The translations under genes and the position numbers were made by a program. A stretch of 64,000 nucleotides of DNA, taken from Pseudolysinimonas_A sp049651805 (GTDB lineage Bacteria > Actinomycetota > Actinomycetes > Actinomycetales > Microbacteriaceae). The stretch is taken from positions 1 through 64,000 of the forward strand of contig NZ_JBASCU010000016.1 in assembly GCF_049651805.1 (NCBI RefSeq), in the 5' to 3' direction. The notes beneath the pieces are model-generated. The model saw nothing but the letters and a program-made list of their open reading frames with translations, made no database searches and had not been told where the DNA came from. Positions 26,078 through 34,917 of this stretch are shown one piece after another (position 1 is the stretch's first letter; each line of letters begins with the position of its first letter).

Positions 26078-26566
26078 ATGACCGACGTGAAGAGCATCCC
26101 CACCAGCGCCATCGACCCCGACGTCACCTCGGGGGTCGCTCAGTTCCTCGAGCCCGTCGTGATCGACCTCGAAGCCATGGTGGTCGACACCAAGCAGGCC
26201 CACTGGCACGTGCGCGGCGCCAACTTCCAGGCCATCCACGAACTGCTCGACGACATCGTCGCGCACGTGCAGGGCTACGCCGACACCGCCGCCGAGCGCG
26301 TCGTCGCCCTCGGGCTCCCGATCGACGCGCGCATCGCGACCGTCGCGGCGAAGACCACCGTGCCGCCGCTCAGCGCCGGCTTCCAGCAGTCCGACCAGGT
26401 CATCGCCGAAGTCATCGCGCAGATCGACGCCACCCTCAAATCGGTGCGCGTCGCCATCGACGAGCTCGCCGAACTCGACCCCGCATCCCAGGATGTCGTC
26501 GTCGAGATCGCGCGGGGGCTCGAGAAGGACCGTTGGTTCTTGTTCGCGCACGTCGCGAGCAAGTAG
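26078..26566 (+). CDS. dps: Dps-family DNA-protection ferritin
   Basis: The 162-residue four-helix protein has the Dps ferroxidase residues at the subunit interface: His42 in TKQAHWHVRG, His54 and Asp58 in AIHELLDDI, and Asp69/Glu73 in GYADTAAERVVALG. Dps forms a 12-subunit shell that oxidises and stores iron with peroxide and protects DNA under stress. It is monocistronic or paired with the small cupin gene 22 nt downstream, and is divergent from the two-component kinase. Confidence 0.93.
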   Translation: MTDVKSIPTSAIDPDVTSGVAQFLEPVVIDLEAMVVDTKQAHWHVRGANFQAIHELLDDIVAHVQGYADTAAERVVALGLPIDARIATVAAKTTVPPLSAGFQQSDQVIAEVIAQIDATLKSVRVAIDELAELDPASQDVVVEIARGLEKDRWFLFAHVASK

Positions 26567-26588
26567 CGACGTTCCGCCTGGGATTGCC

Positions 26589-26921
26589 ATGCAGAAGACG
26601 TCGTTGATCGCCCTCGCACGCACCGAACTCGCACAAGCGCGCGATGCCTCGAGTGGCCGGCACGCGAGCACGGTGTTCGGCGGACACGAGCACCAGCTCC
26701 GTCAAACCATGATCGCCCTTCGATCTGGGGAAGAGCTCTCCGAACACGAGAACCCCGGAGAGGCGACGCTGCAGGTGCTGGTCGGTCGAGTGCTTCTGAA
26801 GAGCGGTGACGTGCAGTGGAACGGGTCCCCCGGAGATCTTCTGACCATTCCCGACGGCCGCCATTCAGTGGATGCGGTTGAAGACTCGGTGATTCTGCTC
26901 ACCGTGGTCAAGAAGCGCTGA
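26589..26921 (+). CDS. small cupin-domain protein
   Basis: The 110-residue protein is a single cupin barrel: LRSGEELSEHENPGEATLQVLVGRV and PGDLLTIPDGRHSVDAVEDSVILLTV correspond to cupin motifs 1 and 2. Motif 1 has an H-x-N pattern, with fewer His than metal-dependent cupins. Such proteins are often attributed to oxidative-stress or regulatory roles, but none is established here. It lies just after dps and converges on the amidohydrolase gene. Confidence 0.8.
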   Translation: MQKTSLIALARTELAQARDASSGRHASTVFGGHEHQLRQTMIALRSGEELSEHENPGEATLQVLVGRVLLKSGDVQWNGSPGDLLTIPDGRHSVDAVEDSVILLTVVKKR

Positions 26922-26936
26922 AACCACCTTCAGCAG

Positions 26937-28331
26937 CTATCCGCCGTACGGACCATGGATCCAACCGCCACCCAGCATCGTGGCGTGCACCGGCATCTCG
27001 CGGAGATTGTCGGGCGTTGTCGGGTCGGCGTCGACGATGACAAGGTCGCCGGCGATGTCGCGACTGGATGCCGCGAGCGCATCCAGCGCAGAGATCGCCT
27101 GCTCGGGATGCCACGGGGCGCGCCCGTCGCGGGTGCGGGTGACGGCGGCAGCCATCGTGATCCACGGGTCGAGCGGCGCCACGGGGGCGTCGGAGCCGAG
27201 TGACAGCTCCGCACCGGCGTCGAGGAGGGCACGGTACGCGAAGGCGCGACCCGTGCGGCCGGCCCAGTAGTGCTCGGCGACGTCGCGGTCGTCCATCGCG
27301 TGCTCCGGTTGCACCGACGCACCGATGCCGAGGGCCGCGAATCTCGGAAGGTCGGCATCCCGGATCAATTGCACGTGCTCGATCGAGCCGGGCACCCCGA
27401 GCTGCTCGAAGACATCGAGCGCCTCGGTGACGGCCCGGTCGCCGATCGCGTGGATGGCGGGAGTCAGGCCCCGGGAGACGCCCGCACGCGCGGCGGCCAG
27501 CAACCCGCCCGGTTCGTAGCTGGGAAGTCCGGCGTCGCCCGTGCCGGGGTAGACGTCGTAGCACCAGGCCGAGCGGGTGTTGAGGGAGCCGTCGGTGAAC
27601 AACTTGTACGGGCCCACCTCGTAGAGCGGTGATGCAACATCGGGAAGGTCTGGGGTGTGCGGGTAGACCGCGGCCCGCACCCGCAGCCCCGAGAACCCGG
27701 CCGCGAAGCGTCGAGCCCACGAGCCGGGGCCGTCTTCCATCTCGAAATCCACGATGCCCGTCACCCCGCGCGCTGCAGCCTTCCGGGCGGCGTCGAGCGC
27801 CCAGCGGTCGAGCACCTCGGCCGGCACCGTCGAGATGCGACGGGTGAGATCGAAAGCCGGTTGCTCGCGCAGCCACCAGTCCTCGTCGGGCCGCCCCAGC
27901 ATCCGAAGCGCCGCGCGGTTGGTCCACAGGGTGTGCACGTCGCCCGACAGCAGCGCCGCCGGGATGTCGCCGAACTCGAGCAACTCGGGCACCGGCGTAT
28001 CGGGCCACAACCCGTCGCGGAACCCTGATGCGAGAAACACCACGCCGGGCTCCAGCGGCGAGTCGGCCAATGCGTCACGCACGAGCGACGCCGCGTGTGC
28101 CGCCGACGTTGCGGGAGAGAGGTCGAGCCGACGCGCAGCCATCGCCCACTGCCCGAAATGCACGTGATGATCCCAGAGACCGGGGATGACCCAGCGGCCC
28201 TCTAGGTCGTGGTCGCCTTCGCCGGGGAGTTCGATGTCGGTCGGAGGTGGGGTCTCGACACGCTCGCTGCGCTCGCTACTCGACCACCGAAGGAGCGCCG
28301 AGCGGAGGTCTCGGGCGTTACGGAGGATCAT
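26937..28331 (-). CDS. YtcJ-like metal-dependent amidohydrolase with a repeat-derived insert
   Basis: The 464-residue product has the amidohydrolase motif WVIPGLWDHHVHFGQW, an Asp/His-rich core (IHAIGDRAV, SIEHVQLIRD) and the SLGSDAPVAPLDPW Asp near the C-terminus, typical of YtcJ/NfdA-like enzymes; the substrate is unknown. The N-terminus is unusual: a copy of the dispersed palindromic repeat lies in frame and is translated as RWSSSERSERVETP, where relatives have a short metal-free beta domain. The gene overlaps the PaiB-like gene by ATGA. Confidence 0.82.
   Translation of the reverse strand: MILRNARDLRSALLRWSSSERSERVETPPPTDIELPGEGDHDLEGRWVIPGLWDHHVHFGQWAMAARRLDLSPATSAAHAASLVRDALADSPLEPGVVFLASGFRDGLWPDTPVPELLEFGDIPAALLSGDVHTLWTNRAALRMLGRPDEDWWLREQPAFDLTRRISTVPAEVLDRWALDAARKAAARGVTGIVDFEMEDGPGSWARRFAAGFSGLRVRAAVYPHTPDLPDVASPLYEVGPYKLFTDGSLNTRSAWCYDVYPGTGDAGLPSYEPGGLLAAARAGVSRGLTPAIHAIGDRAVTEALDVFEQLGVPGSIEHVQLIRDADLPRFAALGIGASVQPEHAMDDRDVAEHYWAGRTGRAFAYRALLDAGAELSLGSDAPVAPLDPWITMAAAVTRTRDGRAPWHPEQAISALDALAASSRDIAGDLVIVDADPTTPDNLREMPVHATMLGGGWIHGPYGG
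28251..28290. repeat. dispersed REP-like palindrome, copy C, inside a coding region
   Basis: This full-length copy has arms GGTCTCGACACGC and GCTACTCGACCACCGA around GCTGCGC. It lies wholly within codons 14-27 of the amidohydrolase gene on the minus strand and contains no stop in that frame. Confidence 0.88.
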
Positions 28332-28939
28332 TCCAGCCGTCGCATCTCTGCGGCGAGCGCAGGGTCCGAATAGGGGCCGTCGCCGGAGAGGGCGGCGATG
28401 ATCGCGTTCCGCACTTCGGGAGGCTTGTTCTGCGACAGCTTGGCGCGAGCGTCGAAGCGGGTGATGCGGATGCGCAGGCCGACGGTGCCACGGGCGATCC
28501 GAGCGGCCTTCTCGAGATCGATGTCGAGCGAGACGGGGGTCGGCATCCGCTTCTCGAAGTGATCGACGAGCTCACCGAGGATGCGGAAATTCTCGTCATC
28601 CGACAGGATCTCGGGCACCCCGTAGAGGTGCGCGGTGACGTGGTTCCAGGTGGGCACGAAGTCACCTTCGGCGTACCAGTTGGGCGAGATGTACCCGTGC
28701 GGACCCTGCACGATGACGAGCACCTCGTGCTTCCCCAGCTCGTGGGCGACCTCGTCGGGGCGGCCGAAGTGACTGACGATCGAGATGGTGTCGTCATCGG
28801 TCTCCTCCAGCAGCGTCGCGTAGTGCGACGCGACGAGACCGGTGGATGCCGGGGACACATACGTCATCCAGGGATTGCGGCGGATGAGCCGTTTCACCTC
28901 GCCCGGGTCTTCGAGTAGGTAGTGCGGCGTGTGTCGCAT
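28328..28939 (-). CDS. FMN-binding negative regulator-like protein (PaiB family)
   Basis: The 203-residue protein matches the PaiB/FMN-binding split-barrel family: IRRNPWMTYVSPASTGLVASHYATLL at the N-terminus, SPNWYAEGDFVPTWNHVTAHLYG in the middle, and a C-terminal KPPEVRNAIIAAL. In Bacillus PaiB affects protease and sporulation genes; here the activity is unknown and could be enzymatic. ATG 28939 overlaps the upstream stop by one base (TGATG) and its own stop overlaps the amidohydrolase start. Confidence 0.85.
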   Translation of the reverse strand: MRHTPHYLLEDPGEVKRLIRRNPWMTYVSPASTGLVASHYATLLEETDDDTISIVSHFGRPDEVAHELGKHEVLVIVQGPHGYISPNWYAEGDFVPTWNHVTAHLYGVPEILSDDENFRILGELVDHFEKRMPTPVSLDIDLEKAARIARGTVGLRIRITRFDARAKLSQNKPPEVRNAIIAALSGDGPYSDPALAAEMRRLE

Positions 28940-29883
28940 CAGACCTGATCCTTCGGGCACCAGTAGAGGTTGCGTCCGGCCATCGCGGCCTGCGTGATCG
29001 GGGTGCCGCACACCCGGCACGGCTCACCGGTGCGGTGGTAGACCCAGTGGCGGTCGTCTCGGGATGCCTTCGCCCGCTCCAGGTCGTCGCCTTCGAGGCC
29101 GTCCATGGTGAACATCTGGCCGCTCTCGACGCCGACTCCGAGCAGGTACGACCAGTCGCGCCAGAGGGCGCGGGCCACGTCGGTCGGAACGTTCTTGCCG
29201 GGGGTATACGGGTCGAGGCGCGCCCGGAACAGCAGTTCGGCCCGGTAGACGTTGCCGATTCCGGCGACCACCTCTTGGTCCATCAGCAGTTGGCCGATCG
29301 CGACGTTGCGACGCCGCACTCCTTCGACGAATCGCTCTTCACCGTCGGGATCGACGAGCGGGTCGGGACCGAGCTTGGCGATGGTGGCATCCACCTCGTC
29401 GATCGTCTGCAGCTCGCACACCGTGGGCCCGCGCAGGTCGGCGACCGCCACCGGGGTCAGCAACCGCACCCGCACCTGCCCGATCGGCTCGGGCGGCCAG
29501 ACGTCGATCTCGGGTTGCAAGCGCTCGCTCTCCGCCATCCGCAAGCGGGTGCGCCGCGGCGCGCCGATCGACCACGGTGAGTCCTCGTTCGCGCCGACGA
29601 CGCGCCGGGAACCTCTTTCCGCGGGCGACACCGGGTTCACGGCGATGTCGCCCGCGAAATCCCACGCCCCATACATGCCCAGGTGCACCCGCAACCAGAG
29701 GTGGTGGTCGAACTCGAGGAACATCTGCTTGCCCACCGCACGCGACTGCACGATCGCGTGTCCATCGAGCCTGGCCGCACCGGCGGTGAAGCGCCCCTGC
29801 GGTGACGACACCGTCACGGGCGGGCCGGTGAACGACCGCGCGAACTGCCGCGCGATCCGATGGACGCTGTGCCCTTCCGGCAT
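28939..29883 (-). CDS. Fpg/Nei-family DNA glycosylase (Nei2-like)
   Basis: The 314-residue base-excision enzyme starts MPEGHSVHRIA: Pro2 and Glu3 are the catalytic pair, and the His-Ser form is typical of actinobacterial Nei2-like endonuclease VIII. The H2TH helix-turn is visible in LLMDQEVVAGIGNVYRAELLF. The C-terminal zinc finger reads CRVC (289-292) and WCPKDQV, so three Cys (289, 292, 309) are present and the fourth zinc ligand position (312) is Asp. It removes oxidised pyrimidines. It is coupled to the PaiB-like gene by TGATG and follows rpiB after 3 nt. Confidence 0.9.
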   Translation of the reverse strand: MPEGHSVHRIARQFARSFTGPPVTVSSPQGRFTAGAARLDGHAIVQSRAVGKQMFLEFDHHLWLRVHLGMYGAWDFAGDIAVNPVSPAERGSRRVVGANEDSPWSIGAPRRTRLRMAESERLQPEIDVWPPEPIGQVRVRLLTPVAVADLRGPTVCELQTIDEVDATIAKLGPDPLVDPDGEERFVEGVRRRNVAIGQLLMDQEVVAGIGNVYRAELLFRARLDPYTPGKNVPTDVARALWRDWSYLLGVGVESGQMFTMDGLEGDDLERAKASRDDRHWVYHRTGEPCRVCGTPITQAAMAGRNLYWCPKDQV

Positions 29884-29886
29884 CCG

Positions 29887-30372
29887 TCAGACGATCTCGT
29901 GCCCGGTGATCGCCCCGGTGGTCTCGTACTCGGCGAGCTGTGCGACCCGGCGAGCGTGCCGCTCCTCACCCGAAAACGGTGTGCTGATGAACGCGTCGAT
30001 GAAGCTCTTCACCTCGTCGAAGGAATGCTGGCGTGCGCCGATGGCGATGACGTTGGCCGCGTTGTGCTCGCGCGCCAGTTCTGCTGTGGCGAGGCTCCAG
30101 ACCAGGGCAGCGCGGATGCCGTGCACCTTGTTCGCAGCCATCTGCTCGCCGTTGCCCGAGCCGCCGAACACGATGCCGAGGGCGGCGACTCCGGCCTGCT
30201 CGTCGCGCACGACAGCGCGCGCGGCGTTGATGCAGAAGGCCGGGTAGTCGTCGAGCGGGTCGTATTCGGTGGGCCCGTGGTCGACGAGCTCGTGACCCTG
30301 CGCCGCCAGATAGTGCTGCAGGTCGGTGCTGAACTCGAGGCCGGCGTGATCGGTGCCCAGATGGATGCGCAT
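29887..30372 (-). CDS. rpiB: ribose-5-phosphate isomerase B
   Basis: The 161-residue enzyme interconverts ribose-5-phosphate and ribulose-5-phosphate. The N-terminal MRIHLGTDHAGLEF and the GIVFGGSGNGEQMAANKVHGIRAAL segment are RpiB/LacAB signatures; Ser in GSGNG replaces the Cys of some relatives, as in mycobacterial RpiB. It leads the rpiB-nei-paiB-amidohydrolase run and is divergent from the conserved unknown at 30543. Confidence 0.95.
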   Translation of the reverse strand: MRIHLGTDHAGLEFSTDLQHYLAAQGHELVDHGPTEYDPLDDYPAFCINAARAVVRDEQAGVAALGIVFGGSGNGEQMAANKVHGIRAALVWSLATAELAREHNAANVIAIGARQHSFDEVKSFIDAFISTPFSGEERHARRVAQLAEYETTGAITGHEIV

Positions 30373-30473
30373 GATGCGCCCCAGCTTAGAGATCCGAAAG
30401 CCCTTGCCAGACCCCGGAAGCGGGAGCAGAATCGCACCAACGCGCCGGATTCACCATCCCGGCGCCCCTGATC

Positions 30474-30507
30474 GCGACGGCGGGGTCGCCCTGGACCCCG
30501 CCGTCGC
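30474..30507 (+). terminator. perfect 14-bp hairpin in a divergent intergenic region
   Basis: Arms 30474-30487 (GCGACGGCGGGGTC) and 30494-30507 pair perfectly around the 6-nt loop GCCCTG and are followed by TTCTC. It sits 35 nt before the gene at 30543, whose neighbour is divergent, so it is either a leader attenuator or the terminator of an unseen short transcript. Confidence 0.6.
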
Positions 30508-30542
30508 TTCTCGGCCGGGAAACGTCGAGGAAAGGAACAGGG

Positions 30543-31220
30543 ATGAGCACGATCGAGATCCAGACCATTCCCGAGGGGATGCCGCGCCTGTCGCGAGGGC
30601 GGCACCGGTCAGCCAAGTCCGGCGCCTGCTTCATGGAGTTCGCCTCCTATCTGGCGGGCGAGGCCTGGAGCGACTCTCCGCAGTGCACCGACCCGCTGCT
30701 GGCCCATCTGGCGCGGGCCGTCAACGATCAGTTGAGCGACGCGCGACGCGGCGAGATTGCGAGGGACATCCCGCGCGTCATCGGTTTGCGAGGCGACCAT
30801 CGCATCCTCGCCCCGGTTGTCGCAGTGCGCGCTGCGGCGGCTGCGCTCCCCGTCGCGAGCGACGGTCGACAGCGGGCTCTCGCTGGTGCGCTGCTCGCGC
30901 TTCCCGGGCTCCTGCCGGCCGAGGTGGCACCCCGCGTGGCCGCGACCGCCCGCTCCGCGCTCGACGCGGCACCGCATGCTGAGGCCTGGGCGATCGACCA
31001 CGTGCGCCGGTACCCGGTGCGGGAACGGGAGTTGCGGCGCTACGGATGCGCTGCCGCGGTCACGCTCTCGGTGACCGGCATCGCGGAGGCGTGCGTGACC
31101 GATCCGCAGTCGCTGCTCGTCGCATTGCTGCGCGACGCGATCACGGATGTCGAAGACGTGCTGAGCACGCCGGAGCCGTCGGGCGTCGTGCGGGAGGTCG
31201 TCGCCGTCTCAGCCGCATAG
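30543..31220 (+). CDS. conserved actinobacterial protein of unknown function
   Basis: The 225-residue product starts MSTIEIQTIPEGMPRLSRG and has the conserved segment HRSAKSGACFMEFASYLAGE, then Ala/Arg-rich helices. No signal peptide or membrane segment is evident. Similar proteins occur across high-GC Gram-positives without known role; I do not recognise a catalytic motif. A ribosome site (GGAAAGGAACAGGG) precedes the ATG. It lies between rpiB and the iron importer; the iron box begins 5 nt after it ends. Confidence 0.75.
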   Translation: MSTIEIQTIPEGMPRLSRGRHRSAKSGACFMEFASYLAGEAWSDSPQCTDPLLAHLARAVNDQLSDARRGEIARDIPRVIGLRGDHRILAPVVAVRAAAAALPVASDGRQRALAGALLALPGLLPAEVAPRVAATARSALDAAPHAEAWAIDHVRRYPVRERELRRYGCAAAVTLSVTGIAEACVTDPQSLLVALLRDAITDVEDVLSTPEPSGVVREVVAVSAA

Positions 31221-31224
31221 CGGA

Positions 31225-31243
31225 TTAGGATAGCCTTACCTTG
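31225..31243 (+). promoter_or_regulatory. DtxR/IdeR-type iron box
   Basis: TTAGGATAGCCTTACCTTG matches the consensus TTAGGTTAGSCTAACCTWA at about 15 of 19 positions and lies 44 bp before the binding-protein gene, so the importer is probably repressed by iron-loaded IdeR/DtxR. Confidence 0.8.
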
Positions 31244-31286
31244 TTGCGCAGTCGCGCAGTCTCCCTGTGGAAAGGTTCCTATCGCT

Positions 31287-32315
31287 ATGCGTTTTCCGCG
31301 CCCGACGATCGCCCTCGCGGCGATCACGGCCACCCTCGTTCTCGTCGGCTGCTCCCCCAACGCCGAAGCGCCTCAGCCCGACGAGCGCTCACTCGTCGTC
31401 TACTCGGGTCGCGACGAGGAACTCGTCGGGCCTCTCCTCGACGCATTCGAGGCCGAGAGCGGCATCACCATCAAGGTGCGGTACGCCAACAGCATCGAGA
31501 TGGCCGCCCAGCTGCTGGAGGAAGGCGACCGCACGCCGGCACAGGTCTTCCTGTCGCAGGAGGCCGGAGCCCTCGGCGCCCTGAGCGAGGCCGGTCTACT
31601 GGCCGAGCTGCCCGCCGACATCACGGACGCCGTCGACCCCCAGTACACGTCGGCGGATGGCACCTGGGTCGGCCTCACCGGTCGAGCGCGGGTCATCGCC
31701 TATGACGGCGAAGAGCTGACCGAGAGCGACGTGCCGACCAGCGTCTTCGACCTCACCGATGCGCGATGGAAGGGGCAGGTCGGCATCGCGCCCACCAATG
31801 CGTCGTTCCAGTCGTTCGTCACCGCGCTTCGTGTGCTCGAGGGTGAGGAGGCGACCGAAGCGTGGCTGCGCGGCCTCGTCGCCAACGACGCGCAGATCTT
31901 CCCGCGCAACGGCGCCATCCTCGAGGCGGTCAACACGGGTGCCATCGACGTCGGGCTGATCAACCACTATTACTGGTTCCAGCAGGCGGCCGAGGTCGGG
32001 GTTGCGAACATGCGCGCCCAGCTCCAGTACGGCGAGCCGGGCACCGCGAGCGCCCTCGTCAACGTGACCGGTGCCGGCGTCCTGGCCCCTTCCGCCGACA
32101 ACGCCGAAGCACTCGAGTTCGTGCGCTACCTGCTTTCGACCGAAGGCCAGGACTACTTCGTCGCGCAGACCACCGAGTACTCGGTCGTGCCCGACGGCCC
32201 CACGCCGGCCGACGCACCCGCGCTCGACGACATCCGCGGGCCCGAGCTGGACTTCGCCGACCTGGCCGATCTCGACGGCACGATCGCTCTGCTGCAGAAG
32301 GTCGGCCTGCTCTGA
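31287..32315 (+). CDS. ferric iron ABC transporter substrate-binding lipoprotein
   Basis: The 342-residue precursor has a signal peptide ending in lipobox LVGC (about residue 22). The mature protein starts RSLVVYSGRDEELVGPLLDAFE, typical of FbpA/AfuA-like Fe3+-binding proteins, and later has NHYYWFQQAAE with the paired Tyr that coordinate iron in this family. It is the first gene of an fbpABC-type operon behind an iron box. Confidence 0.92.
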   Translation: MRFPRPTIALAAITATLVLVGCSPNAEAPQPDERSLVVYSGRDEELVGPLLDAFEAESGITIKVRYANSIEMAAQLLEEGDRTPAQVFLSQEAGALGALSEAGLLAELPADITDAVDPQYTSADGTWVGLTGRARVIAYDGEELTESDVPTSVFDLTDARWKGQVGIAPTNASFQSFVTALRVLEGEEATEAWLRGLVANDAQIFPRNGAILEAVNTGAIDVGLINHYYWFQQAAEVGVANMRAQLQYGEPGTASALVNVTGAGVLAPSADNAEALEFVRYLLSTEGQDYFVAQTTEYSVVPDGPTPADAPALDDIRGPELDFADLADLDGTIALLQKVGLL

Positions 32316-33855
32316 CCCTCGCCTCACGCGCCACGAAGCGCGGGAGGACGATCCGTCGTCCTCCCGCGCTTCTGGTCGTCGCCGCGACGGTGCCGGCGCT
32401 CATCGCCGCCATCCCGCTCGGGTATCTCGTGCTGCGGCTCGCCCAAGCCGACCCGGAGCGTCTTGCCGAGTCGCTGCTGCGCGATCGCACGTTCGAGCTC
32501 GCCGCCAACTCGCTCGGGCTCTCGCTGACGGTTGCGGCCGGCTGCCTGCTGATCGGCGTCCCCTCCGCCTGGGCTATCACCCGGCTCAAGCTGCCCGCGC
32601 CGGCGCTGTGGCGCGCCCTCGCCACCCTTCCCCTGGCGATCCCGTCCTACGTCGCGGCGTTCGCGTGGGTCGCGACCTGGCCCGGGGTCTCTGGATTCTG
32701 GCCGGCCGCCGTGATTCTCACGCTCGCCTGCGCGCCCTATGTGACCCTGCCCGTCGCGGCGGCCCTGACCATGGCCGACTCGCGGTACACGGATGCCGCC
32801 CGCACCCTCGGCGCCGGCCCGGCGCGCGTCTTGACACGCGTGACACTCCCCCGCATCGCCCCGGCCGCCGCCGCCGGCGCGCTCCTGGCCGCGCTCTACA
32901 CCCTCGCCGACTTCGGGGCCGTTTCTCTGTTGCGCTTTGAGACGCTCACCTGGGGTGTGCATGCCGCATTCGAAGGAAGTCTCGACCGCATGCTCGCCGC
33001 CGCGCTGTCGGTGGTGCTCGTCGCGCTCGCCTTCGTCTTCGTCGCGGGCGAGCAATGGATGCGGCGCCGCGCCGCGCGCATCGTGTCAGCTCCGGGAGGC
33101 GTCCCCGCCGGCATCGCGCCGCACACACGCACCCGGATCGCCGCGCTGGCCGGACTCGTCGTCGTCGCTGCCGTCTCCATCGGCATTCCGCTCGGCGCCC
33201 TCGTAGTGCGGCTCACGCTCGGAGTCGACCGCGACTTCGAGTGGCCGCGACTCGCGGAGAGCACCGCGTCGACCCTCGGCCTCGGGCTCGCCGGTGCCGG
33301 CGTGGCGGTGCTGTTGGCGCTACCGATCGCGACTCTCGGCGCGCGCTATCGCACCTTCGTCGGCAACGCGCTCGAATCGGTCGCCTACCTCGGGCACGTC
33401 GTGCCCGGCGTCGTCGTCGGGCTGTCGCTCGTCTTCTTCACCCTCACGGTCGCCCCCGCTCTCTATCAGACGGTGTTCGCCCTCGTGTTCGCGTACGGGG
33501 TACTGTTCCTGCCGAAAGCGCTCGGGGCGTCACGCGCGGCGATTCGGCAGGTGCCGCCGGCGCTGGAAGACACCGCCCGCACCCTCGGGCTCGGGCGTCT
33601 CACCACCTGGTGGCGCGTCACCGCGCGCATCGCCGTCCCGGGGATCGCGGCCGGCGGGCTGCTCGCTGCCGTGACCGCGATGAAGGAGCTGCCGGCGACA
33701 CTCATGCTGCGGCCGATCGGGGTCGAGACCCTGGCGACCGACCTGTGGCAGAAGACCGCGATCGCCTCGTACGGGGCCGCGACCCCCTACGCGATCGCGC
33801 TCGTGCTGGTCGCCAGCATCCCCGCCTTCCTTCTGGCCCGATCGGGAGACCGCAC

Positions 33856-33859
<4 letters not shown>
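32312..33859 (+). CDS. ferric iron ABC transporter permease (fused two-half type)
   Basis: The roughly 515-residue membrane protein has about twelve hydrophobic segments in two halves, each with an ATPase-contact loop: YTDAARTLGAGPARVLTRVTLP and LEDTARTLGLGRLTTWWRVTAR. This is the FbpB/SfuB single-chain iron permease layout. The start is unclear: the first membrane segment begins upstream of the first GTG (32390). The best-placed codon is a CTG at 32312, overlapping the fbpA-like stop (CTGA), with AGAAGG 10 nt upstream. Its stop overlaps the ATPase start by ATGA. Confidence 0.85.
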
Positions 33860-34878
<1,019 letters not shown>

Positions 34879-34917
34879 AGTTGCCTCGCGGCGACGGCGC
34901 TCACGTATCGTTGTCGG

